From: CAUZFZ01 sp963579025
Lineage (GTDB): Bacteria > Planctomycetota > Planctomycetia > Planctomycetales > Planctomycetaceae
DNA length: 64,000 bases
Assembly (NCBI GenBank): GCA_963579025.1
Contig: CAUZFZ010000034.1
Span: forward strand, 11,401-75,400
Reading direction: 5' to 3'
Part shown: positions 19,101 through 26,718 of the stretch, piece after piece
How positions within the stretch are numbered: position 1 is the first letter of the stretch
Layout of the letters: each line of letters begins with the position of its first letter
Program-made: the position numbers and the translations under genes
The notes under the pieces: model-generated
Told to the model about the DNA's origin: nothing
What the model saw: only the letters and a program-made list of their open reading frames with translations
The model's database searches: none

Positions 19101-19454
19101 CAGGTCAACCTCTTTGGCCGTCAGCCGAGTCCCGGATTCCGCAGGAGGCATCCGGTTGTCGTCCTCGGCAGTGACGCGTTTCAGCAGCAGACTGTCACGG
19201 GATTTGCGCGGCACGATAGCAGGTCCGCTCTCGCCGCCCTTCTGAATCAGAACGGCCGCATCCAGACGCAGCCCGCCCTCCTGCTTGCGGGCACTGTGGC
19301 AGAAAAAGCACTTGGTCTGCAGCAGAGGCTTGATGTCTCGCAGATAGTCGACGGAATCTGCAGCGTCCTCTGCCGCAACCCCTCGGGCAACAACGAAAAC
19401 CAGAAGACCGAACAAGACCGTTTTCCGAAGCGGGCAACATCTCGCAGTGTTCAT
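16188..19454 (-). CDS. PSD1 / DUF1549-DUF1553 cytochrome-c protein with inserted LamG-like domain
   Basis: 1,088 residues from the ATG at 19454; the longer open frame to 19769 overlaps the divergent gene and is rejected. A signal peptide (TVLFGLLVFVVARGVAAE) is followed by the planctomycete cytochrome-c domain with heme motif CFFCH (49-53), then DUF1549 (LTGLPPTREE, RYGERWARHFMDIWRYSD) including a second CARCH motif. An insertion of about 350 residues contains a coiled coil, a LamG/DUF1080-like jelly roll (FEDDFSKLNSEEWQIESGKW) and a second coiled coil. DUF1553 closes the protein (SSGRRLAFARWITDRQNPL ... MLNHNDFVTIR). Probably periplasmic and a partner of the DUF1501 proteins on either side. 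Function is undefined, often suggested to be carbohydrate or sulfate-ester related. Confidence 0.88.
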   Translation of the reverse strand: MNTARCCPLRKTVLFGLLVFVVARGVAAEDAADSVDYLRDIKPLLQTKCFFCHSARKQEGGLRLDAAVLIQKGGESGPAIVPRKSRDSLLLKRVTAEDDNRMPPAESGTRLTAKEVDLLTKWVTGGAKAPDESIPQDPSRHWSFLPPVQSTPPNASADWIRNDIDRFIAAEHQRLGVSAVGETSRSMLLRRASLDLTGLPPTREERAAFLNDKSSGAFEKAVDRLLDSPRYGERWARHFMDIWRYSDPSGYGKEIRDGRAHIWRWRDWIVESLNADKGYDRMIVEMLAADEAASDDLDALRATGFLARNWYKFNRDVWLDNIVEHSSKAFLGLTVNCARCHDHKYDPFEQSGYYRMRAVFETHDVRDDPFVNASAQLVRTYDAHPDRKTFLFFQGDANRPDKDNPLTPGLPALLGELSVEPVQLPVTAWYPALNKELRVKALAAAESQIAKADASLRNARTAVETARSQLAAFGTPDPTPKRPPTVPESGAPVFEDDFSKLNSEEWQIESGKWTADNGRLTQSLGETKQHRLISSIDHPRDFQATVGLRITGGDQYRSIGLGFDGHGRAMNAVYISASGAKVQATTQSGDGTWQYPAAGMAPFPIKSGQDYVLDVAVKDQLLNVSIDGELKVAFNLPARKSGKFSIWTFSATAEFDNLSVSSLPPGLQLKSTSKGSTAPAKTLTRQDVELALVVAEKTEAVASAHRRLVESESVALAARTAAELVKHGLAEGKLDELAVVAGRASRQVAVFKLEEQVAQSQLKLRSAPPASPTDTKAIKARAQMEQQLAAQMKQLDTARTQLENGSSVYAALGPVYPQTSSGRRLAFARWITDRQNPLAARVLVNHVWLRHFDAPLVERTFDFGLRSEQPRQIALLDWLAVQFMEDDWSMKALHKQIMLSGVYRLSSSSAGASAETRSIDPDNHALWRMNARRMEAEVVRDSVLYLGGSLDLTMSGPPVEHTQGQTVLRRSLYFRQDKERQMTFLSLFDGAKVNECYQRKATVSPQQALAMFNSRIASEQARKLAETHSSFESGKYVSTLFELVLCREPSTAEMTECAAFLAEFSGSKEARHQLALAMLNHNDFVTIR

Positions 19455-19603
19455 CGCTGACCCTCGAATGGCACGTCTGACTGATCTGCCGGTAGACTGC
19501 TTCAATCGGAATCGTACTGCAGCTGAGTCCTGATCAGTATCACCTGTTGTCGTGTTCGCGGTCGAGTCACCCGTTTCCCGTTGATCACATCCAGAGACGT
19601 GAC

Positions 19604-20995
19604 ATGCTCTCCATCCATGGCCGCAACACACGCACCTGCGAGGGATTGTCCCGTCGCGAATGGATGCGGGTTGGCGGTCTGTCGTCACTGGGGATTGGTC
19701 TGGAGCAGGTTCTGGCAAGTGATGCGGCCGGCTCGGTCTCCGCCGATGCGGGGGTATTGCATGCCCCATCGTACGGTCGCGCGAAGTCGTGCATCGTGCT
19801 CTTCATGTTTGGAGCTCCTGCACATCAGGACTGCTGGGATCTGAAACCGGACGCTCCGGCAGAGATTCGCGGCGAGTTTGATCCCATTCCCTCGGTGGTG
19901 CCCGGCATCACCGTCAGTGAGCACCTGCCTTCTTTGTCCCGAATGACCGACCGGTTCGCTCAGATTCGATCCGTCACGCATCCGGACAACACGCACACCG
20001 TGGCCATGCACTACATGCTGACCGGTGTCCGGCATCTGCGACCGAAGACCAATCCGCAAAATGCGTCGGACGACTTCCCGTGCTTCGGTGCGGTCATGAA
20101 TCACCTGGAAGCAGGCCGGTCCGCCCTGCCGCCCGGCGTCAGTCTGAATGCTCCGGCTAACCAGGTCTCGGCGAACAACCACATTTTTCCCGGGTTCTTT
20201 GGCGGGTTCCTCGGTAACGGGGACGATCCGCTGTTCATTTCGCAGCACGCCAACGACTCAAAGTTCGCACCGTTCCCGCCCGTCGACCAACCGCAACGGC
20301 TGCTTGAACGTCAGCGACTGCTCAAGCAGTTCGATCAACAGGCGAGACTGGCCGATCGATCCCAGGTCGCTGCCAGTCTCGATGGGTACTACGCCCAGGC
20401 GCTGGACCTGCTGACGTCGGCCGAGACGCGTCGCGCGTTCAATCTCGACAGCGAGCCCGACACCCTGCGTGAGCGATACGGTCAGACACCGTTTGGCCAG
20501 GGTTGCCTTCTGGCACGGCGGCTTGTGGAATCGGGCGTGCGGCTCGTGACGGTCAACTGGGAACGGGACGACGCTTTCTGGGACACGCACGCGGACAACT
20601 TCAACAAGCATCGCAAGACGCTGATGCCGAATCTCGATCGTGGCTTTTCGGCATTACTGGACGACCTCGAACAGCGTGGCCTGATGGACGAGACGTTGAT
20701 CGTGTGGCTGGCGGAATTCGGCCGCACGCCAAAGATCAACAGCAACGCCGGTCGGGATCACTGGGCCGCGTGCAATACCGTGCTGCTGTCCGGCGCGGGC
20801 ATTCCGGGCGGCCAGGTCTACGGAGCCTCCGACCGTCATGCCGCTTACCCCGATCGCGATCCCGTGCGTCCTGAAGACCTGTCCGCGACGATCTATCACA
20901 TGCTGGGTGTCGATCAGCACGCGATGCTGAGAACTCCGGATGGACGCCCCGTTCCGGTATCCGCGGGCAATCCCCTGCTGTCCGTTGTGTCGTGA
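19604..20995 (+). CDS. DUF1501 family secreted protein
   Basis: 463 residues from the ATG at 19604. The N-terminus carries SRREWMRVGGLSSLGIG, a good twin-arginine signal. Landmarks: AKSCIVLFMFGAPAHQDCWD, AEIRGEFDPIPSVVPGI, QIRSVTHPDNTHTVAMHYM, IVWLAEFGRTPK and GRDHWAACNTVLLSGAG, ending EDLSATIYHMLGVD. It is divergent from the PSD1 gene across about 150 bp, which must hold both promoters. The alpha/beta hydrolase gene starts 42 bp downstream, so these two are likely co-transcribed. Confidence 0.88.
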   Translation: MLSIHGRNTRTCEGLSRREWMRVGGLSSLGIGLEQVLASDAAGSVSADAGVLHAPSYGRAKSCIVLFMFGAPAHQDCWDLKPDAPAEIRGEFDPIPSVVPGITVSEHLPSLSRMTDRFAQIRSVTHPDNTHTVAMHYMLTGVRHLRPKTNPQNASDDFPCFGAVMNHLEAGRSALPPGVSLNAPANQVSANNHIFPGFFGGFLGNGDDPLFISQHANDSKFAPFPPVDQPQRLLERQRLLKQFDQQARLADRSQVAASLDGYYAQALDLLTSAETRRAFNLDSEPDTLRERYGQTPFGQGCLLARRLVESGVRLVTVNWERDDAFWDTHADNFNKHRKTLMPNLDRGFSALLDDLEQRGLMDETLIVWLAEFGRTPKINSNAGRDHWAACNTVLLSGAGIPGGQVYGASDRHAAYPDRDPVRPEDLSATIYHMLGVDQHAMLRTPDGRPVPVSAGNPLLSVVS

Positions 20996-21037
20996 CCCGC
21001 CTGCCACGCACGTTCGTCTTTCCTCTTGGAGTTTTTC

Positions 21038-23059
21038 ATGCCACAGACGGATCAAGCCGCAGACCTGTCCCGCCAGTTCCTGAAGTTCACTCAAAACAAT
21101 GTGCTGGCCATGCGGGAGCGTGACGCGCTGCCGGAGTCACTGGATGCATGGGCATCGCAGAAACGGATTCTGCGAAACCAGTTGCTGAAGTCGTGGGGCG
21201 GATTTCCCAAAGATCACTGCCCGCTGGAGCCTCGCATCCTCGGGACAGTCAAACGCGATGGCTATCGCATCGAGAAACTTCTTCTGCAGACGCGACCGGG
21301 CGTTCTGATGACCGCTAACGCGTACGTGCCGGACGGTGAAGGCCGCCGATCGGCCGTGCTGTGCGTGCACGGGCACTGGAGACTCGCCAAGTCGGAACCG
21401 GTGGTTCAGTCACGTTGTATCGGTCTGGCCAAGCTGGGCTTTTTTGTATTGATGGTCGATTGCTTTGGTGCGGGCGAACGCGGACTCGGTCCGGCTCTGG
21501 GCGAGTACCACGGTGAGATGGTTGCTGCCACTCTGTATCCCACGGGTCTGCCGCTGTCTGGATTGCAGGTCTACGAAAACATGCGGGCGGTCGATTACCT
21601 CCAGTCGCGGCCGGAAGTCGATCCGGAACGAATCGGAATCACGGGCGCCAGTGGCGGCGGCAACCAGACGATGTATGCGGGAGCGTTCGACGAGCGGTTC
21701 AAGTGTGTCGTCCCCACGTGTTCCGTCGGGACATATCAGTCCTATCTGGGAGCTGCCTGCTGCATGTGCGAAGTCGTGCCCGCCGCGATGAGCTACACCG
21801 AAGAGTGGGGCGTGTTGTCCCTGGTTGCCCCTCGAGGCCTGATGCTGATCAACGCATCGCGCGACTCGTTTCAGTTCTCGATTGGGGAAGCGAAAAAGTC
21901 GCTGGAAAAGGCGAAGCACGTCTTCCGTCTGTTCAACGTCGAAGAGAATGCTCGCCACGCGACCTTTGAATCGAAACACGATTACAACCAGCCGATGCGG
22001 GAAGCCATGTATGGCTGGATGACACGCCACCTCAAGGGAGAAGGTGACGGCTCGCCAATCGATGAACCGGAATTCGAGACAGAGGAAGCAGAAGTACTGC
22101 GGTGCTTCCCCGGCGACAGCCGTCCCGAGTCCTTCGTCACGCTGCCACAATTTGCTGCAGCGCAGGGCCGTATGATCCTTGAGCGACGACCGTTACCCAA
22201 GCACCCCGAACACTGGGAAGCTGAGGAAACGAAGATGCGGGAGTCTCTGCCGAGAGCCCTCGGTCGATTTCCGCGACGCAGTCCGTTGAATGCTCAGGTG
22301 ACCACCGACGACGACCCGAAGAAGCAGTCGATCGAGTTCAATCCGGAACGGGGCATCACCGTATTCGCCACGCGGACCATCACGGACGGGAAGCGGAAGG
22401 GCCTTGCGGTCCTGCTCGACCTGGACAACGGTCGCAAGGCGTCGACCAGCAGCCTGGGCAGTGAGCTGTTAAAGAGTGGCTGGGATGTGGTCACGGCGGA
22501 CCTGCGGGCAACCGGCGCCACCACGAACCGAGGCGATTCCATCGGCCGCGCACCTGACCACAACTCCGGCGAGTGGTCGTTATGGGCGGGCCGACCGCTG
22601 CTCGGGCAGTGGATCCACGACGTCGTTCGCCTTCTGGACACGGTCGACGAACACGCCGGCGGGCCCCCCGAAACCACCGCTGTGATCGGAGTCGGTTCCG
22701 CCAGCCTTGTGGCACTCGGAGCAGCAGCACTCGATCCGAGAATCGACAGAGTTGCCACCGTGGGAGGGCTGGCGAGCTACATCAGCGACGTTCCCTACGA
22801 AAAGCAGCGACTGGGAATCATGGTCCCTGATATCCTCAGGACCGTGGGTGATATCCCTCATCTGGCGTCTCTGGCGGCACCGCGACGGCTGGTCATCGCC
22901 GGCAGCGTGAATGGTGCCGGTGAGTCACTATCCGGTCAGGAACAGCAGACGAGTTTCGAGTGGACGCGGACGATTTATCAGATTGCAGGTGGTGCCCGAC
23001 AGGTAAAACTGATGCCCGAGACGGACGCTGAGGAATTGACTGCCTCTTTGATAAAATGA
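21038..23059 (+). CDS. alpha/beta hydrolase (acetyl-xylan esterase / dienelactone hydrolase type)
   Basis: 673 residues from the ATG at 21038, preceded by TTGGAG; a TTG at 21026 overlaps that ribosome site and is rejected. The first half is an alpha/beta hydrolase: AVLCVHGHW (oxyanion region), LVDCFGAGERG and the nucleophile elbow GITGASGGGNQ. The acid and His are probably in INASRDSFQF and the FESKHDYNQPMR segment. The second half (from about residue 430) looks like a second, degenerate hydrolase domain (TADLRATGATT, AVIGVGSASLVALGAAAL, lacking a clear G-x-S-x-G). There is no signal peptide. It follows a DUF1501 gene by 42 bp, which suggests polysaccharide de-esterification (inference). Confidence 0.75.
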   Translation: MPQTDQAADLSRQFLKFTQNNVLAMRERDALPESLDAWASQKRILRNQLLKSWGGFPKDHCPLEPRILGTVKRDGYRIEKLLLQTRPGVLMTANAYVPDGEGRRSAVLCVHGHWRLAKSEPVVQSRCIGLAKLGFFVLMVDCFGAGERGLGPALGEYHGEMVAATLYPTGLPLSGLQVYENMRAVDYLQSRPEVDPERIGITGASGGGNQTMYAGAFDERFKCVVPTCSVGTYQSYLGAACCMCEVVPAAMSYTEEWGVLSLVAPRGLMLINASRDSFQFSIGEAKKSLEKAKHVFRLFNVEENARHATFESKHDYNQPMREAMYGWMTRHLKGEGDGSPIDEPEFETEEAEVLRCFPGDSRPESFVTLPQFAAAQGRMILERRPLPKHPEHWEAEETKMRESLPRALGRFPRRSPLNAQVTTDDDPKKQSIEFNPERGITVFATRTITDGKRKGLAVLLDLDNGRKASTSSLGSELLKSGWDVVTADLRATGATTNRGDSIGRAPDHNSGEWSLWAGRPLLGQWIHDVVRLLDTVDEHAGGPPETTAVIGVGSASLVALGAAALDPRIDRVATVGGLASYISDVPYEKQRLGIMVPDILRTVGDIPHLASLAAPRRLVIAGSVNGAGESLSGQEQQTSFEWTRTIYQIAGGARQVKLMPETDAEELTASLIK

Positions 23060-23433
23060 CGGTTGCGTTCAAATGATGACATATCAGGCAAAGGCGTGGC
23101 GATTTACCCTAAAAAGGCCTGAAGACTCAGCAACGGGTCGGTGTCCGACGGGCATGGCACGTCGCACTGTTGGTCTGGCGCCAATGCCGAACTTGAAATA
23201 CACTGGCCGCTCGACAGCGATTCGGGCGATGATATCCAGATCATCCAGTCGCGCCATATGTGCAGGCGAGGAAAGGATTTCGGGCCAGGTGCTGATCCGG
23301 TCGCTCCACAGGACCAGATTTCGTCACTTTTGTGGCATGTAGCACCGATACGTCAGAGTGTGTCTGTGCCCATTGCAGCGCAAACCTCGGTTTTGCTGCT
23401 TCGTCCTTATCCCAGTACCCGCTGACGTCAAGG
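23060..23433. other. 374-bp gap without a confident gene
   Basis: A 94-codon open frame (23141-23425) is present but has no ribosome site, no recognisable domain and a composition change midway. It could be a gene fragment (its first part reads HAELEIHWPLD-like acidic sequence), but I cannot name it. The start of the next gene is at 23434. Confidence 0.3.
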
Positions 23434-26400
23434 ATGTGTCGGACGGTGAAGTCATCTGCTCATAACATCCTGGGTTTCTTCCTTGCGTACGCCGTTGCCT
23501 GCTCGGCAGCGCGGGCCGAGGAATCTGCCTCGACGGATGAAGCTGCTCGACCGGCTGCGAGTAGCCGTCCCGCTCGTGTCCGAGTGTTCGATACCAGCAA
23601 ACTGGCCGGACTTCCCAGCTACCACTTCAATATCGATCTCGACACCGAAGCTGGCACGGTTGCCGTGATTCAGCGAGTTCGCTGGACGAACCCCGGTCCG
23701 GAACCGACAGATCACATCGTGCTGCATGTCGTGCCAAATAACCGGCCGACCGAGGACGTCCTCTTCATCGCGCGACGCACCGTCGAGTCACTGCGGCTCG
23801 ATCCGCGCGACTGCCTGGACGAAAAGGGCGGACGATTTCATCTTCGCGAAGTGAAGTCGTCAAACGACGACCTGCGCTGGCATTTCGAGGCCGATCACGA
23901 CACTCATCTGCACATCGCGCTGCCGAAACCAGTCGCGGTCGGTGAAACAGCCGAAGTCGAGCTGAATTACTGGCTGGATCTGCCCCCGATTCAGGGGCGG
24001 CTGGGTCAGTTCAAGGGTGTGACCAACCTGCTCAACTGGTGTCCGGTGCTGGCGGTCTACGGAAACACTGGCTGGGACGCCGTGCCGTACGTTCCGTGGC
24101 ACCAGCCGTGGCTCAATGAAGCCGGCAATTACGAGGTTCGCTTGCGCGTGACTCCCGGCCAGCGAGTGGCAACGGGCGGACGTGTCGTGGACCGGTCCTT
24201 CGAAGACAGCGGGCATCAGGTCTTGGAGATTCGTGGTCAGGGTTTGCGCGACTTCACAATTGTCGCCAGTGACCGCTTCGAGCTGTACGAATCGCATGTC
24301 GACGGAGTGCCCGTCCGGGTGCTCGCATTCCCCGAACATCAGGGACACGCTCGGCTCGCCCTGCAGATTGCCGGCGAGTGCCTGCAGCAGTATTCCGAGT
24401 GGTTCGGTCCCTACCCCTATGACGAGTTCGAACTGGTCGAGTCGTTCTTCGGCTGGAACGGGAACGAGTCATCCGGACTGGTAATGATCGATGAACGCAT
24501 CCTTGACACGCCTCAGTTGGCGAGTCGATATGTCGAGCACCTGATCAGTCACGAGATTTGCCATCAGTGGTGGTACTCGGCGGTCGGCACGGACGGGTAC
24601 CGCGAGCCGTGGGTCGACGAGGGCATTGTTCAGTGGCTGACGCGAGTTCGTCTGGAAGACAAGTACGGCGCCAACCCGAAGGTGTTCGACTTCAAGGGGT
24701 ACGGGCCACTACAGCTTCCCAACATTCACTACCGCAGCCTGGTCCATAGCGGGTATTCGCTGTACCAGAAGCGCGGTGGCGACGCGCAGGCCCTGGCACC
24801 GCTCGACGAGATCGGACATCTGCACAACCTGTTCTTCCTCGTGTATGACCGCGGCGCCCGGGTTGTCGGCATGATCCAGCACCGCATGGGACGCGAGGAT
24901 TTCTTCCGTTTCATGCGGCATTTGTATGGCAAGTACCAGTTCGGCATTCTGCGCGCCGCCGACATTCAACGGGAACTGGAAGAGTTCACCGGGCACAGCT
25001 GGCAGACGTTCTTTGACGACTGGCTGCGATCTGGCCGGGATTCTGACTGGAAGATCGACGACGTCGACGTCTCCCGCTCGGAGACCGGCTATATCACGCG
25101 AGCGACATTGATACAGACCGAAGACATCACAGAGCCGATTGATCTTTCTTTCTGCTTCGACTGTCCGACAGGAGCCGGGCGGACTCGCATCGTGCGGTTG
25201 GACGATTCGTGGCGGCAGGTTCAGAGTGAGACGATTTCGATCGAGCGTCCGACGGAGACGCAGTGGATTGTGACGGTGCATTCTCCAGACGCCCCCGATC
25301 AGATTGAGATCGACCCGGAAGGCTGGGTGCTTGATACCAATCCGCGGAACAATCGCTGGAAGCCGGACATCGATTTCCGTATCAGTCCGTTCTACACGCC
25401 GCTGGATGAAGCCGCCCTGACGCAACCGTGGCAGAAGGCCAGTGTGGTAACGGGATTCGGCATCGACGGTGACGGACGGGTCGGATTGCGAAGTGCCCTG
25501 ATCTCATCGAACGAGTACCGCGTGTCGCCCTTCCTGGGCTACACCGCGAACTCGAACAACGATTACCTGTCTGCCGGCATCGACGCCATCTTCTACAACG
25601 TGCCAGCTCCGAACTGGGAACTGGGGGTGCGATACGAAAAGGCGCTCCTGACGAATCTGGAAAACGATCCCGGCGACCAGGCCCGCATCTATGTTCGCAA
25701 GGTGTTGCAATACACGACCAGTCTGATTTACCCGAACCTGAGCTACTTCGATATCTACACACGGTTTGGAGACAACTTCTTCCCTGACCGCACGACCATG
25801 CGATCGTCGGACCCACGCGTCCAACGATTCGACGACGTGCGCGCCTTCGGCTTTGCCTTTCACGCGGACAGTCAACTTCCCTACTGGAACCCGGACTCCG
25901 GCTTTGTGGTCGACGCGGGTTACGAGCACGGCTTCCATGCATTTGACGACGGAGCCACTTACGACCGCGTCACCGGCAAATTCGGAACGGTTCACCGCCT
26001 GCCGGACGACATGGGCTGGCTGTCCGAAACAAAGCTTGCCGCACGAATCAGTGCCGGCTACGGCTGGGACGACACCGGCGAACATTTTCGTTTCGGCGGA
26101 CCAGGACGCTTCCGTGGACGCAATCCAAACGAAACAGCCAGCAACGCATGGTGGGTGGGCACTTTGGAGTGGCGTTTTCCAATCACCGGAGAACTCGACT
26201 ACCAGGTCGTCGACAACATGGCGGCACTTCGCTCGATCGATGCCGCGTTGTTCTACGACGTGGGAGAGTCATTCCTGTTTGACGAAACTCAAGGTGTCGA
26301 CCACGCTATCGGGTTGGGAATCTATTACGACATCCCGCTGTTGAGTTTCGTCGAAAACCTGACAGTGCGCGTCGAATACGGCCGCTCCGTGACCAACGAC

Positions 26401-26439
26401 ACCGGAGTCTTCTGGTTCGGTCTCTACCGCGCCTTCTGA
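23434..26439 (+). CDS. M1-type peptidase fused to an Omp85-like beta-barrel
   Basis: 1,001 residues from the ATG at 23434, which gives a signal peptide (ILGFFLAYAVACSAARAEE). Residues about 50-560 form an M1 aminopeptidase-like domain with zinc motif HEICH (373-377) and Glu396 in WVDEG, the classic HExxH-x18-E spacing, then a helical domain (GHSWQTFFDDWLRSGRD). From about residue 670 the protein becomes beta-rich and aromatic (SALISSNEYRVSPFLGYTAN) and shows the Omp85/surface-antigen signature FRFGGPGRFRGRNPNE, ending in Phe (FWFGLYRAF). So the peptidase is presumably tethered by its own outer-membrane barrel. M1 peptidases are usually soluble or inner-membrane bound, so the fusion is uncommon. 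It is monocistronic, converging on the TIR-WD40 gene. Confidence 0.8.
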   Translation: MCRTVKSSAHNILGFFLAYAVACSAARAEESASTDEAARPAASSRPARVRVFDTSKLAGLPSYHFNIDLDTEAGTVAVIQRVRWTNPGPEPTDHIVLHVVPNNRPTEDVLFIARRTVESLRLDPRDCLDEKGGRFHLREVKSSNDDLRWHFEADHDTHLHIALPKPVAVGETAEVELNYWLDLPPIQGRLGQFKGVTNLLNWCPVLAVYGNTGWDAVPYVPWHQPWLNEAGNYEVRLRVTPGQRVATGGRVVDRSFEDSGHQVLEIRGQGLRDFTIVASDRFELYESHVDGVPVRVLAFPEHQGHARLALQIAGECLQQYSEWFGPYPYDEFELVESFFGWNGNESSGLVMIDERILDTPQLASRYVEHLISHEICHQWWYSAVGTDGYREPWVDEGIVQWLTRVRLEDKYGANPKVFDFKGYGPLQLPNIHYRSLVHSGYSLYQKRGGDAQALAPLDEIGHLHNLFFLVYDRGARVVGMIQHRMGREDFFRFMRHLYGKYQFGILRAADIQRELEEFTGHSWQTFFDDWLRSGRDSDWKIDDVDVSRSETGYITRATLIQTEDITEPIDLSFCFDCPTGAGRTRIVRLDDSWRQVQSETISIERPTETQWIVTVHSPDAPDQIEIDPEGWVLDTNPRNNRWKPDIDFRISPFYTPLDEAALTQPWQKASVVTGFGIDGDGRVGLRSALISSNEYRVSPFLGYTANSNNDYLSAGIDAIFYNVPAPNWELGVRYEKALLTNLENDPGDQARIYVRKVLQYTTSLIYPNLSYFDIYTRFGDNFFPDRTTMRSSDPRVQRFDDVRAFGFAFHADSQLPYWNPDSGFVVDAGYEHGFHAFDDGATYDRVTGKFGTVHRLPDDMGWLSETKLAARISAGYGWDDTGEHFRFGGPGRFRGRNPNETASNAWWVGTLEWRFPITGELDYQVVDNMAALRSIDAALFYDVGESFLFDETQGVDHAIGLGIYYDIPLLSFVENLTVRVEYGRSVTNDTGVFWFGLYRAF

Positions 26440-26484
26440 CCTGTTACCTGCGTGCCACGCCGGTTGAGTGGCGAATCTGCCACT

Positions 26485-26706
26485 TCAGGGCTGACGCCGG
26501 TGCGAGGTGACCGCCAGCAGGGAGATGACTGCGGCGAGGATGGCAATCAGCCAGATTAGAGGCAGGTCCGTCGGCTTGCCAGGGTTGGCCGGGACTCGAC
26601 GCGCTGGTGGAGACTCGGGCGGGTTCTCGTCGGCACGCAGTTCCGGAGACGGTTCCGTTGGTGTGGAGACTGTCGGAGCTGTGTCGTGGTTGTGGGACTC
26701 GGTGGC
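26485..26706 (-). pseudogene. orphan membrane-anchor tail
   Basis: A 73-codon minus-strand frame without a start codon ends in a Pro/Thr/Glu-rich linker, the helix LPLIWLIAILAAVISLLAV and a basic tail SHRRQP then stop. Stops (TGA, TAG) lie immediately upstream in the frame, 13 bp past the stop of the WD40 gene. It reads as the 3' end of a lost membrane protein, or a former C-terminal anchor of the WD40 protein cut off by mutation. Confidence 0.45.
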
Positions 26707-26718
26707 CTATCAATCCGC

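Noticed and set aside
23141..23425. 94-codon open frame upstream of the M1-Omp85 gene
   Set aside because: No ribosome site and no recognisable domain; kept only as an unexplained gap.
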